A stretch of DNA of 45,946 bases from NCBI GenBank assembly GCA_030591565.1, contig JAUVAU010000013.1, positions 1-45,946 on the forward strand. Reading direction: 5' to 3'. A program made the position numbers and the translations under genes. Under the pieces are notes generated by a model, which was given only the letters and a program-made list of their open reading frames with translations, searched no databases and was not told the origin of the DNA. The stretch comes from Deltaproteobacteria bacterium. GTDB lineage: Bacteria > Desulfobacterota > Deferrisomatia > Deferrisomatales > BM512. Of the stretch, positions 33,374 to 41,954 are shown piece after piece (the first letter of the stretch is position 1; the number at the start of each line of letters is the position of its first letter).

Positions 33374-34601
33374 TAACATATCTCCCGATAACCATGGAGC
33401 AGTTGACACCGCCCATGGCGAAACTATTTTTTAGCGCCGTGGTAGCTTCGGTCCGGCGAAGCTCCATGATGTGATCCACCCCACAACACTCGGCGGCGGG
33501 GTTGTCCAGGTTCCTGGTGGGGTAGAGGTTGCCGGTTGACAGCATCCGTACCGTCGCTATCAATTCAAGCGCCCCGCTGGCGGCCATCGTGTGGCCCATG
33601 TTGCCTTTTAGAGAGCTTACCGGAATACGCTCCCCGAAGATATTGTAAATGGCGGCGCATTCCGCCTGGTCCCCCCGTTCGGTGCCGGTGGCGTGCGCGT
33701 TGACGTACCCCACCACCCCCGGTTCGATCCCTGCGTCTTCAAGCGCCAGCGCCATGCATTTCTCCATGGCGGCGGGGTCGGGGTCTGCCATGCTTGAGTT
33801 GTCGCTAAGGGTTGCGAACCCTTTTACCTCGGCGAGTATCCCCGCCCCCCGCCCAAGCGCGGTGGTCAGTTCTTCCAGTACCAGCACGCCAGCCCCCTCG
33901 GCGCAAACCACCCCGTCGCGCTCCCGATCAAAGGGGCGCGGGGTCATCTGGGGCCGGTCATTGTAGCGCGTGGAGGCTGCGTTGATAATGTCGAATGTCG
34001 CCGTCGTCATGGGGTGAAGCTCGTCGGCTCCGCCGCAGACCATTTTGTCCTGAACGCCGGAGCGAATGAGGCTGTAGGCCAGTCCGACCGACTGGCATCC
34101 GGTGGCGCAGGCGGCCGAGGTGGCGTAGGTCGCGCCCTCCAACCCCAGGTATTGCGAGATGTTGGAGGCGACCGAGTGGTTCATGACTTGAAAAAAAAGA
34201 GTCGCCTTGATCTTCTCAAGGCTTCGGCTGCCCAGGTACTCCTTGAATATTTTTTCAAAAGTGTGGGGGCTGCCAAGGGTGGAACCCATTGACACGCCGG
34301 TGCGTATGGCGCTGTCGCTACCAGTACCCTGGTCAAGTCCAGCCTCTCTCCATGCTTCCCGTGTGGCGAGTGCGGCCAAAATGGACATGCGCGACATCGA
34401 ACGGCGAAATTTCCTTGGGATCGAACGCTCGTCGATATCCCGCACGGCAGCCTTGACGAGCGAGCGCAGGCCGCCCATGCTTGCATACTCCCCGGCACAG
34501 GTGACGCCGCTCTCACCCTTTTCAAGGGCGGCCATCATCTCGTCTACGGAGTTGCCGATGGGAGAGACAGCTCCCATTCCCGTTATTACCACACGCCTCA
34601 A
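33366..34601 (-). CDS. Beta-ketoacyl-ACP synthase, FabF type (ApeO-like)
   Basis: A 411-aa ketosynthase with a full catalytic set: Cys in TSAACATGCQS, His in NAHATGTERGD, His in GNMGHTMAASG. It starts at a TTG (34601, MRRVVITGMGAVSPIG), which overlaps the oxidoreductase stop as TTGA. Its placement next to an ACP, a FabB-like ketosynthase and FabG is the arrangement seen in aryl-polyene gene clusters, where this subunit carries out repeated elongation. The nearby FabB-like ketosynthase may be its partner. Confidence 0.93.
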   Translation of the reverse strand: MRRVVITGMGAVSPIGNSVDEMMAALEKGESGVTCAGEYASMGGLRSLVKAAVRDIDERSIPRKFRRSMSRMSILAALATREAWREAGLDQGTGSDSAIRTGVSMGSTLGSPHTFEKIFKEYLGSRSLEKIKATLFFQVMNHSVASNISQYLGLEGATYATSAACATGCQSVGLAYSLIRSGVQDKMVCGGADELHPMTTATFDIINAASTRYNDRPQMTPRPFDRERDGVVCAEGAGVLVLEELTTALGRGAGILAEVKGFATLSDNSSMADPDPAAMEKCMALALEDAGIEPGVVGYVNAHATGTERGDQAECAAIYNIFGERIPVSSLKGNMGHTMAASGALELIATVRMLSTGNLYPTRNLDNPAAECCGVDHIMELRRTEATTALKNSFAMGGVNCSMVIGRYVND

Positions 34602-36088
34602 AATATCTTCCCCAGTTCGTCAAGTAGCTTTTCATGGCCCAGTATCTGGCCGCAGGTAAGGAAGCCTCCGGTCATGGCTCCCATGATGCCGGGCAGAGCC
34701 ACCGCCTGTCCGGTCAGGTACAGCCCCTTCACCCTCGTCTTGGGTGTGGGGTTGACCTGCCCCACACGCCTCATTACGCCATAAAGGGCTCCGGTTTCAG
34801 ATCCCGTATAGTTGCTGAAAGTAAGCGGGGTAGCGCCGCCCACCCGTCCGGCTTTCCCTATCATATCAGGATACGATTTTTCAAGGCTGGAGAGCAACCC
34901 CCGTAGCGCCTCGCTTTTGTAGGTTTCATACTCCTCGGGACGGTTCCCCCTGCGGGTATCGGACCATTTTGCGTAGGGGGCGAAGGAAGCCGGCGTCAGG
35001 GCTACAAATCCGCCGAGGCTGCCGCTGCCGTCCTTGAGCCTTGCGGCGGTAACGTAAATTATCTTCCCTGTGCCGCCGACGTTTTTTGGGTCGGAGGGGG
35101 GTGGGGGCAGGATGAAGTGGTTTGAGCGGTCAAGCGATGGTTCTGGTTTATCGCTCTTGGCGAATACCATCAGCGCCGATTGGGAATCCTTCAGCGCCGC
35201 CAGTCTCTTGCGGTAGGCGGGCCGAAAGGGTGCGCCATCCGTCAACGCAAGCATCTTCGCCGGGTGTGTCGAGCAGATCACCGTGTCGCACTCCACCACC
35301 CGTCCGTCACCCAGCTTGACGCCGGACACTTCGCCGCCGGGGGTCAGCCGGATTCCGGTTGCCGTCGCTCCGGTGAGGAGCTCCACGCCTCTCGCGTGCA
35401 GTTCCTCTTCGATTGCGTTGGCAAGCGCCCTGCCGCCGCCCTCGAAGTTGCCCGCCATCCGGTAGTAGCCGCCCATTATCGCTGCGTGGGCGGTGAAGGG
35501 AACTTCTTTCGCGTCCACCCCGTGGAGCGCCGTATGCGCCGAGAGGAGGCGCAAAAGCTCGTCGTTGTCCGAATGCGCCCGGATGAAGTCGGTCAGACTC
35601 ATCTCGTCAAATGTCCCAAAAGGGGAGAGCTCTTTGGCCTGTCGCCAGCCAATCCGGGGGTTCAGGTAGGGGAAGGAGGAGCTTACCTTTTCGACTCCGT
35701 CCAGGTAGGCGTCAACCGCCTTGGTGTCGCGGGGGAAGCGCTCCTTGAGTTTCCGGCGAAGCTCCCCGAAACCGGTGGGGAAGGAGAAGGGCTCCATGCC
35801 GGGGCCGCTCACGGTGTCGAACCCACGGGGGTCCAGCACTTTGACCTTGAGCCGGGGCCACAGCCCCGTGTGGATGAGCAGCCGGGTGAACGCGCCGCCC
35901 TCATCAAGCTCTCCGGCGTAGTGGAAGCCCGCTTCCACCCTGATGGAATCGAAGTTGAATCCCCTGACGAGCGGTGCGATATTGCGGTCTTTTTCAATGA
36001 GGGTCACGCAATTGCCCGCGCCCGCCATTATCAGTGCAGAGGTGGAGCCGGAAACGCCCGAGCCGATTATTGCGATGCGTCGGGTCAT
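34598..36088 (-). CDS. FAD-dependent oxidoreductase, phytoene desaturase/isomerase-like
   Basis: A 496-aa flavoprotein. It starts with a dinucleotide-binding motif (IAIIGSGVSGSTSALIMAGAG) and ends with the FAD-contact block TGQAVALPGIMGAMTGG, the layout of CrtI/CrtISO-like amine-oxidase-superfamily enzymes. Such enzymes desaturate or isomerise long hydrophobic chains at a membrane surface. In this cluster it could introduce or rearrange double bonds in the acyl chain; no carotenoid genes are nearby. The ATG at 36088 shares one base with the upstream TGA (TGATG), which favours it over the TTG one codon earlier. Confidence 0.88.
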   Translation of the reverse strand: MTRRIAIIGSGVSGSTSALIMAGAGNCVTLIEKDRNIAPLVRGFNFDSIRVEAGFHYAGELDEGGAFTRLLIHTGLWPRLKVKVLDPRGFDTVSGPGMEPFSFPTGFGELRRKLKERFPRDTKAVDAYLDGVEKVSSSFPYLNPRIGWRQAKELSPFGTFDEMSLTDFIRAHSDNDELLRLLSAHTALHGVDAKEVPFTAHAAIMGGYYRMAGNFEGGGRALANAIEEELHARGVELLTGATATGIRLTPGGEVSGVKLGDGRVVECDTVICSTHPAKMLALTDGAPFRPAYRKRLAALKDSQSALMVFAKSDKPEPSLDRSNHFILPPPPSDPKNVGGTGKIIYVTAARLKDGSGSLGGFVALTPASFAPYAKWSDTRRGNRPEEYETYKSEALRGLLSSLEKSYPDMIGKAGRVGGATPLTFSNYTGSETGALYGVMRRVGQVNPTPKTRVKGLYLTGQAVALPGIMGAMTGGFLTCGQILGHEKLLDELGKIF

Positions 36089-37308
36089 CAAGCGTATCCG
36101 AGCACCAGCGAGCAGTTTGTCCCGCCGAAGCCGGCGGAGTTCGCCATGACTTTTCCGGGCGGATGGGGGATCGTTTGCTTGATGATGTTTAGCCCCCGGG
36201 AGGCTTCGTCGGGGGTCTCGAAGTTGATATTGGGGGCGATGAAACCGTCGCGCGCCATCAATGTGCAGTAGACCACCTGGGAGGCCCCGGTCATCCAGAG
36301 CTCGTGACCGGTCATTGATTTGAGCGATGAGAGCGGCGGGGTGGAGTCGCCGAAGAGTGTCTTGATGTTCCTCGCCTCCGCCGCGTCACCGGCAGGGGTG
36401 GAGGTGGCGTGGGCGCACAGGTAGTCGATCTCGGTTTTGTTGACGCCGGAGTTCTCCAGCGCCATCTCCATCGCCGCGGCGAGGCCGTCGTCGGCGGGGA
36501 CCGCGATATGTCCGCCATCGGAAGAAAAACCGTAGCCAAGCACCTCGCCCAGGATGGCGGCCCCTCTTGCGACTGCGTCTTCAAAGCGTTCAAGTATAAT
36601 GGCGGCGCTGCCGCCGCTTGGCACCAGTCCGTCCCTTCCGGAATCGAAGGGGCGCGACGCCTGGGCCGGGGTGTCGACTCTCTTGGCGAATGCGCCAAGC
36701 CCGTCGAAGCTGCACATCGACTCCCAGTTGATCTCCTGGGCGCCGCCGCAGATTATCCTTTTTTGACGACCCAGCCGGATCAGATCCGCCGCCTGGCCTA
36801 CGGCGTGGCCGCCGCTTGAACAGGCGGAGCTTATCGACCAGGAGGCCCCCCTGGTGCCAAGCAGCGTGTTGAGGTTCATCGTCACCGTGGAGGTCATGGA
36901 GCGAAAGACCAGCCCGCTGCCCAGCGTGGCGGTGTCCCGTGAGAGTTTCATCTTTTCGGTCTGTTCAACCGCAGCCATGGAGCTGGAATCGCAGCCGAAG
37001 ATGATGCCGGTCATCGGGTCGCCGCGAATTTCGTCAAGCGCAATACCGGCGTGGGCCAGCGCATCGGTGGCGGCTTTGTAGGCCCACACGGCGAACTCGG
37101 GCATCGTCTTTCGCGCCTTGCGCCCCAGAATTTTGGTGATGTCCAGATCGCGCACCGCGCCGGTGAGCGGGCTCATGAAACCCATCTCAATGCGTTTGGG
37201 GTCTACCTCGATGCCCGAGCGCCCGTTTCGCAGCGCCTCCGAGACCGTATTCAGATCGTTCCCCAGGCAACTGACGATGCCCAATCCTGTTATCGCTACC
37301 CTGTGCAT
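36088..37308 (-). CDS. Beta-ketoacyl-ACP synthase, FabB-like
   Basis: A 406-aa ketosynthase with Cys in SISSACSSGGHA, His in CAHATSTPAGD and His in MTGHELWMTGASQ. The ELWMTGASQ and SAGFGGTNCSL features resemble FabB-type enzymes. It lies 1 bp after the FabG stop. It is probably an early elongating or priming ketosynthase for the chain. As the second gene of the operon it should be well expressed relative to distal genes. Confidence 0.93.
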   Translation of the reverse strand: MHRVAITGLGIVSCLGNDLNTVSEALRNGRSGIEVDPKRIEMGFMSPLTGAVRDLDITKILGRKARKTMPEFAVWAYKAATDALAHAGIALDEIRGDPMTGIIFGCDSSSMAAVEQTEKMKLSRDTATLGSGLVFRSMTSTVTMNLNTLLGTRGASWSISSACSSGGHAVGQAADLIRLGRQKRIICGGAQEINWESMCSFDGLGAFAKRVDTPAQASRPFDSGRDGLVPSGGSAAIILERFEDAVARGAAILGEVLGYGFSSDGGHIAVPADDGLAAAMEMALENSGVNKTEIDYLCAHATSTPAGDAAEARNIKTLFGDSTPPLSSLKSMTGHELWMTGASQVVYCTLMARDGFIAPNINFETPDEASRGLNIIKQTIPHPPGKVMANSAGFGGTNCSLVLGYA

Positions 37309-37309
37309 G

Positions 37310-38038
37310 TCAGGTATAGAGCCCCCCGTTTACTGAAATTATCTGCCCGGTGATGTAGCTCGCCCGGGGGGAGCAGAGGAAGGAGACAACCCCGGCTACC
37401 TCCTGGACGGTGCCGGTCCTGCCCATTGGGATGAGCGGCTTGATCTTGTCGATGGGGAGGTCGGCGGTCATGTCGGTTTCGATGAAGCCCGGGGATACTG
37501 CGTTGACCAGGATGTTGCGCTTGGCGATCTCTTTTGCAAGGGCCTTGGTCGCGCCGATCAGCCCGCCCTTGGCAGCCGAGTAGTTGACCTGTCCGGGGTT
37601 GCCGCTCTCGCCCGAGGTGGAGACCATGTTGACGATGCGCCCTTTGCGTTTTTTCAGCATCGAGGCCACCACCAGCTTGGTAGTGAAGAAGAAGCCGTCG
37701 AGGTGGACGGAGAGCACATTCTTCCACTCCTCCTCCTTCATCCACGCCATGATCGTGTCCCTGGCGAACCCGGCGTTATTTATGAGCGCATAGGGGGTGT
37801 TCTCGGCGAGCAGCGGTTCCAGCGCATTGGCGGTGGCTTGCCCATCGGCCACGTCGTATTTCAATAGCGTGCATTGGCCTCCGGCCTCGCGTACACAGGA
37901 GGCGACCTGGGCAGCTCCTTCATCATCGCTGCGGTAATTTAGCCAGATGTCGAAGCCGTCACCGGCCAGCTCGACGGCCACGGCGGCCCCTATCCCTTTG
38001 GACGCGCCGGTCACCAGCGCAATATCTCTCTCAGACAT
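37310..38038 (-). CDS. fabG: 3-oxoacyl-ACP reductase (FabG type), first gene of the cluster
   Basis: A 242-aa short-chain dehydrogenase. It has the NADPH-binding TGASKGIG, the NNAG motif (LINNAGFAR) and the catalytic Ser (STSGESG) and Tyr-x-x-x-Lys (NYSAAKGG). It reduces 3-oxoacyl-ACP to 3-hydroxyacyl-ACP. I start at the ATG at 38038 with GAGG about 10 nt upstream; two earlier in-frame starts (38053, 38092) have no better signal. It is the promoter-proximal gene of the whole leftward array and is divergent from the dynamin-like gene. A cluster-dedicated copy rather than the housekeeping FabG is likely. Confidence 0.92.
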   Translation of the reverse strand: MSERDIALVTGASKGIGAAVAVELAGDGFDIWLNYRSDDEGAAQVASCVREAGGQCTLLKYDVADGQATANALEPLLAENTPYALINNAGFARDTIMAWMKEEEWKNVLSVHLDGFFFTTKLVVASMLKKRKGRIVNMVSTSGESGNPGQVNYSAAKGGLIGATKALAKEIAKRNILVNAVSPGFIETDMTADLPIDKIKPLIPMGRTGTVQEVAGVVSFLCSPRASYITGQIISVNGGLYT

Positions 38039-38209
38039 ATCGTTCAACCTCATTTGCAAATAAAACCATACAAGTAAGGCTAAGACTATCATTTAGCGGG
38101 GCCGTTTACCAGCTATGTGAGGGTGATGTGAGGGTTTGGGGGTGGACAGAAAGGTGGAGGAGAGACACAATTGCCGGGTTCAATTTTTTAGCGGTACGGG
38201 AAGGTGTTG
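38039..38209. promoter_or_regulatory. Divergent intergenic region that should hold the cluster promoter
   Basis: This is the only gap that separates the leftward cluster from oppositely oriented genes, so both the fabG-led operon and the dynamin-like gene are expected to start from it. I see no consensus -35/-10 pair of good quality on either strand. A short imperfect direct repeat (GTGAGGGTGATGTGAGGGTT) lies at about 38115-38134 and could be a binding site, but this is weak. The function as a promoter is inferred from layout only. Confidence 0.5.
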
Positions 38210-40237
38210 ATGGCGAGTCTGATCACCGAAAAAAGAGACGCTTTTGGAAGATGGGCGCTTGTGCGCGGTGTCGACGAGGCGCATGGCGAGCTGACCCGCG
38301 CGGCCGCGCTGCACCCCCAGGCCGCCGACACCTTGAATGGGCTTGCCCAAAAGGTGGCGGGGCTAAAGGAGCGGCTGGACAGGGCCGAGGTGAACATAAC
38401 CGTGGTGGGGGCGGTGAAGTCGGGCAAGTCCACGCTGGTCAATGCGATGCTGGGTGAAGACATCCTGCCGAGGGGTTCGGGTATCGTCACCGCCAAGGTC
38501 GCCAGGATAAAAGCAGGCGATGTTTCTTCGGCCAGGATCGTCTGGAAGAGCGAAGAAGAGGTCCAGCGCGACTTTGAAAATCACCTGGAAGGCATGGGGA
38601 TAGGCAAACAGCTCTCCATACATGACGGTGAAGCCCGTGGACGCGCCCTTGAAGCGGCCCGCAGCGGCGGCCCCCACAGCGAACCCTTGAGGGCGCTGGT
38701 GGAGGGGTATGACTCGGTGGACTGGCGGGGGGGCGAGGGTACAGGCGAGGAGGATGTGTTCGAGGCCGCGAGGTACGCCGGGCGTGAAGAGGTTGCGGCC
38801 TATCTCAAAGAACTGGACCTCACCGTGGCCACCCACGATGCGCCACGGGGGCTGGTCTTCACGGATTGCCAGGGGGCGGACGCCTGGAACGCCGCACACC
38901 ACGCCGGGGTGGAGGAGTCGCTTGTCTCAGCCGACGCGGTCATATACGTCTTCTCCAGCCGGATCGGGTTGCGCGAAGCTGACTTCAAGCTGATTTCGGC
39001 CTTGAGGGATTACGGTGTGCTGGAGATTACGCACTTTGTCATGAACGTCGATCTTGGCGAGGTGCGTGCGCCGGGAGAGGTCGAGCGGCTGGTAAAAAAT
39101 GCGCGTGATGGGCTGGAGCGCGAGGGGATAAGTGGGCGCTTGTGGTGCTTCTCGGCGTTGAACTCGCTCCTGGAGCGGCGCATGCTCATCGACCCCCAAT
39201 CGGTCTGGGAGGGCGAGCAGCGGCTGATGGAGGTGTGGAAGGGGCACTTCTCCGATTTCCTCGTCAACTCCACAAGCGAGTTCACCCGGTTCAGGCAGTG
39301 GCTCGAAGAGCTCTCCGAGACAGGCCGGGAGGGGGCGTTGATAGCGAGCGCCCGCACCGAGTTGCGAAAGATTCTGGTGGACGCTTCCCGATATCTCGTC
39401 GGCAGCGCGGGGGTTGCGGCAAGCCAGGGTGACGCCTCCGGTGCGCTGCTGGAATGGGCGCAACGGGAGTTGGACAAGACAGTGGAGTACGAGGCTGCGA
39501 AAATAAGAAACGGAGTGCATGGGACGTTCACAGCCAAATCCTCGCCGCAGCGAAAGATAGCCATGAGGGCGGCGCAAATTATCGGCCCTGAACCGTCGGA
39601 AGTTATTGCACAAGCAGGTGGTGACGGACTCTCTGCCTGTGCGCTCTACCGTTCGCAGCTACGCGAGGAGGTGGTTGAGGAGCTTCGCCAAAGTGAGCCC
39701 CTGCGCGTGAACGGGGTGCGCAACTTCGCCCTTGAAACGAGGGGGAACCTTGCCAAGAAGGGTGAGGAGCTGGCGGTCGAGATGGCTGGGAAGCTGACCG
39801 AGGCAGGGTATGTGGTGGGCAGCATTCCTGTGGCAAGTGAGATCGTCAGGGAGATAACCGTTACCCGGAAGATTCCCCTTTTCTCAACCCTCTTTGCGCG
39901 TGAGTATGCCAATACGGGTGGGGCGGGTACCGGAGAGGCCGGGGAGGGGGCAGGGTCGACGCTGGCGAGTTTTGTGCGCAAGCTGATAAGGCCCGGAACG
40001 GGCTCGGCCAGGGCGGTGGTGTCGGCTGAGGCGGCGGCGAGAAAAGCCTCGCTGAAGCTCGTGACCTCGCGCCTGTGGCGAAGGTATGGCGACACTGTGG
40101 TGGAGGAGTGCCTTGTCCCCCACGTGGAAGAAGCGGCGGCGCAGGTTTACGCACGCATCGCCTCGTGGCTGGTGGTTACCGTAACAGGCGGGGGCGAGGG
40201 GGCGCTGGCTGCCCTGGCGAAGCTGGATAAAGATTAA
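38210..40237 (+). CDS. Dynamin-like GTPase family protein
   Basis: A 675-aa large GTPase. Walker A/G1 is GAVKSGKSTLVNAML at about residue 66, and G3 is probably the DxxG in FTDCQGAD near residue 220. The long remainder is helical with coiled-coil character and no clear membrane segment, as in bacterial dynamin-like or DynA/LeoA-type proteins that act on membranes. The start at the ATG at 38210 is chosen because GGAAGG lies five bases upstream; GTG and TTG codons directly precede it in frame. It is divergent from the lipid cluster and could help remodel the membrane that receives the product, but no direct link is visible. Repeat copy 3 begins at its stop codon. Confidence 0.8.
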   Translation: MASLITEKRDAFGRWALVRGVDEAHGELTRAAALHPQAADTLNGLAQKVAGLKERLDRAEVNITVVGAVKSGKSTLVNAMLGEDILPRGSGIVTAKVARIKAGDVSSARIVWKSEEEVQRDFENHLEGMGIGKQLSIHDGEARGRALEAARSGGPHSEPLRALVEGYDSVDWRGGEGTGEEDVFEAARYAGREEVAAYLKELDLTVATHDAPRGLVFTDCQGADAWNAAHHAGVEESLVSADAVIYVFSSRIGLREADFKLISALRDYGVLEITHFVMNVDLGEVRAPGEVERLVKNARDGLEREGISGRLWCFSALNSLLERRMLIDPQSVWEGEQRLMEVWKGHFSDFLVNSTSEFTRFRQWLEELSETGREGALIASARTELRKILVDASRYLVGSAGVAASQGDASGALLEWAQRELDKTVEYEAAKIRNGVHGTFTAKSSPQRKIAMRAAQIIGPEPSEVIAQAGGDGLSACALYRSQLREEVVEELRQSEPLRVNGVRNFALETRGNLAKKGEELAVEMAGKLTEAGYVVGSIPVASEIVREITVTRKIPLFSTLFAREYANTGGAGTGEAGEGAGSTLASFVRKLIRPGTGSARAVVSAEAAARKASLKLVTSRLWRRYGDTVVEECLVPHVEEAAAQVYARIASWLVVTVTGGGEGALAALAKLDKD

Positions 40238-40467
40238 GGAGGCTGTTAAAAAAACTCTCCCGAAGCGGGGGGTAACACTAAACTGGAGATTTTAGCTGAT
40301 GTCTGGAAAACCTCCAACTAAGCCGACGATAAACTGGAAGCCCCGAAGATCATTCGAGAGCTAGGAAGGGAAGAAAAATGGCCGCAGGCATACTGGCAGG
40401 TATTTCGAGGATCATTTTTCGCCCCCTGACAACGTCAATCGGAGGATATCCGGGGTTTTTCAACAAC
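40237..40467 (-). repeat. ~235 bp palindromic interspersed repeat, copy 3 (reverse)
   Basis: Reverse-orientation copy of the family. It begins with AGGAGGCTGTTAAAAAAACT, whose first base is the last base of the TAA stop of the GTPase gene, and ends with CGGGGTTTTTCAACAAC about 4 bp before the stop of the convergent decarboxylase-family gene. The internal GAAAAATG...CATTTTTC arms are conserved apart from one base change (ATGGCC for ATGACC). It fills the whole convergent gap and leaves no room for a separate terminator, supporting a role in 3'-end formation. Confidence 0.85.
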
Positions 40468-40470
40468 TAA

Positions 40471-40860
40471 CTACTCGATGGGCCACCGGTCCAGCTCTTT
40501 CAGCAAAGTCCGCAGAGTCTTAAGACCATCGTTCATCGCAGGCACACCGGCGTACACCCCGGTCTGAAAGATCGCCTCGGCCAGGTGGCGCGGTTCTATC
40601 CCCACGTTCAACCCGGCGTGAAGATGAAGTTTCAGCTCATCGGTTTTCCCCAGGGCGGTCAACGCCGCCACCGCCACAAGTTGGCGCGAGGGGTGGTCGA
40701 TCACTTCACGCGAGTACATCCTGCCCGTGATGAAGAGTGAAAACTCTTTCGCCAGCCCCCGGTCGAATTGGCTCCACAGCTTGTAGGGTACCTCGCCGGT
40801 GACCCCTTCAAAGTACAACGCGGCGGTCTGGGCCGTTTTCTTCTTTAACTCATCCGACAT
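40471..40860 (-). CDS. Carboxymuconolactone decarboxylase-family protein
   Basis: A 129-aa all-helical protein of the CMD/AhpD superfamily. The diagnostic block is HLAEAIFQTGVYAGVPAMNDGL. The CxxC of AhpD-type peroxidase partners is absent, so a PcaC-like decarboxylase or an uncharacterised family member is more likely than a thiol peroxidase. The ATG at 40860 has GGAG eight bases before it. It is divergent from the NIF3-like gene across a 110-bp gap. The pair is framed by inverted repeat copies 3 and 4. Confidence 0.85.
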   Translation of the reverse strand: MSDELKKKTAQTAALYFEGVTGEVPYKLWSQFDRGLAKEFSLFITGRMYSREVIDHPSRQLVAVAALTALGKTDELKLHLHAGLNVGIEPRHLAEAIFQTGVYAGVPAMNDGLKTLRTLLKELDRWPIE

Positions 40861-40970
40861 CAATTGAACTCCTATCGTCTTGACCAGCCCTTTGGCAGGG
40901 GGGTAGTTTCCGGGGGTAGTATGTGTAGTATGTAAAGATTAAATTCAATCTACAACGAAAAGAGGCATGG

Positions 40971-41954
40971 ATGACACTAAAGGATTTTTACGCCAAGGCG
41001 GTTCGGGTCGGGATGGAGAACGATCCGCGTGGGGTTGACGCGGCCAAGGCCGACATGGCTGCGGCCAAGAAGCAGTATGGGGAGCTCAAGGAAAAGGAGC
41101 GTGAGTACTTCGACGTGGCGCGGCTGGAGAACCCCTACGCCGACACCCGCATATTGAACGGCCCCGAGGAGGTGGAGCTAAAGAGGATAATGGCCGGTAT
41201 CGACATGGGCGAGGGCGAGCTGGTCCTGGCCGACCGGCTCAACGAGAAGGGGCGCGGCATCGACGCGGTGATAACCCACCACCCCGGCGGCCACGCGCTG
41301 GCGCAGCTGCCGCTGGTCATGAATATACAGTCGGGTATCTACGCCTCGGTGGGGGTCCCCATCGGTCAGGCGGAGAGCGTGCTGGCCCCGCGCATAGATG
41401 AGGTGACCTCTCGCCTCCAGCCGGTGAACCACCAGCGCTCGACCGACGCGGCCAGATTGCTGGAGCTGCCCTTCATGTGTATGCACACGGTGGCGGACAA
41501 CTGCGTCGCCACCTTTCTCGCCGATCTCTTCGACAATGAGAAACCGGAAAAGCTGGGCGACATCATGGAGTTGCTCCACGCGATTCCCGAGTTCGCCATC
41601 GCCAGACGTGAGCAGACGGGGCCGGTGCTGGAGGTGGGCAAGGACAAGAGTTCGGTGGGCAAGGTCGTCGTGGAGATGACGGGCGGCACCGAGGGGGCAA
41701 AAGAGATGTATGCGAAGTTGGCGCGCTCGGGGGTCTCCACCGTGGTGGGTATGCACTACTCCAAGGAGCATCTTGAAGCGGCAAAGGAAGAGCACCTGAA
41801 TGTGGTGCTGGCGGGTCACATCAGCTCGGACAACCTGGGGCTGAACCTGCTCTTTGACGCCTGCTTTGGCGATAAGGTTGAGGTTATACAGGCCAGCGGT
41901 TTCCGTCGGGTTGGCAGGAAGCCTGTTGAAAAACCCCGGATATCCTCCGATTGA
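40971..41954 (+). CDS. NIF3-like (NGG1p-interacting factor 3 family) protein with repeat-derived C-terminus
   Basis: A 327-aa protein of the NIF3 family, whose members form hexamers with dinuclear metal sites; their biochemical role is not settled. The metal-ligand-like motifs are ITHHPGGHA (about residue 102-110) and a C-terminal MHYSKEHLEAA...VVLAGHISSDN. ATG at 40971 with AGAGG five or six bases upstream. The last ~10 residues (from PVEKPRISSD) and the stop are encoded by repeat copy 4, meaning that insertion of the repeat replaced or extended the native end. The body looks intact. It is divergent from the decarboxylase-family gene. Confidence 0.85.
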   Translation: MTLKDFYAKAVRVGMENDPRGVDAAKADMAAAKKQYGELKEKEREYFDVARLENPYADTRILNGPEEVELKRIMAGIDMGEGELVLADRLNEKGRGIDAVITHHPGGHALAQLPLVMNIQSGIYASVGVPIGQAESVLAPRIDEVTSRLQPVNHQRSTDAARLLELPFMCMHTVADNCVATFLADLFDNEKPEKLGDIMELLHAIPEFAIARREQTGPVLEVGKDKSSVGKVVVEMTGGTEGAKEMYAKLARSGVSTVVGMHYSKEHLEAAKEEHLNVVLAGHISSDNLGLNLLFDACFGDKVEVIQASGFRRVGRKPVEKPRISSD

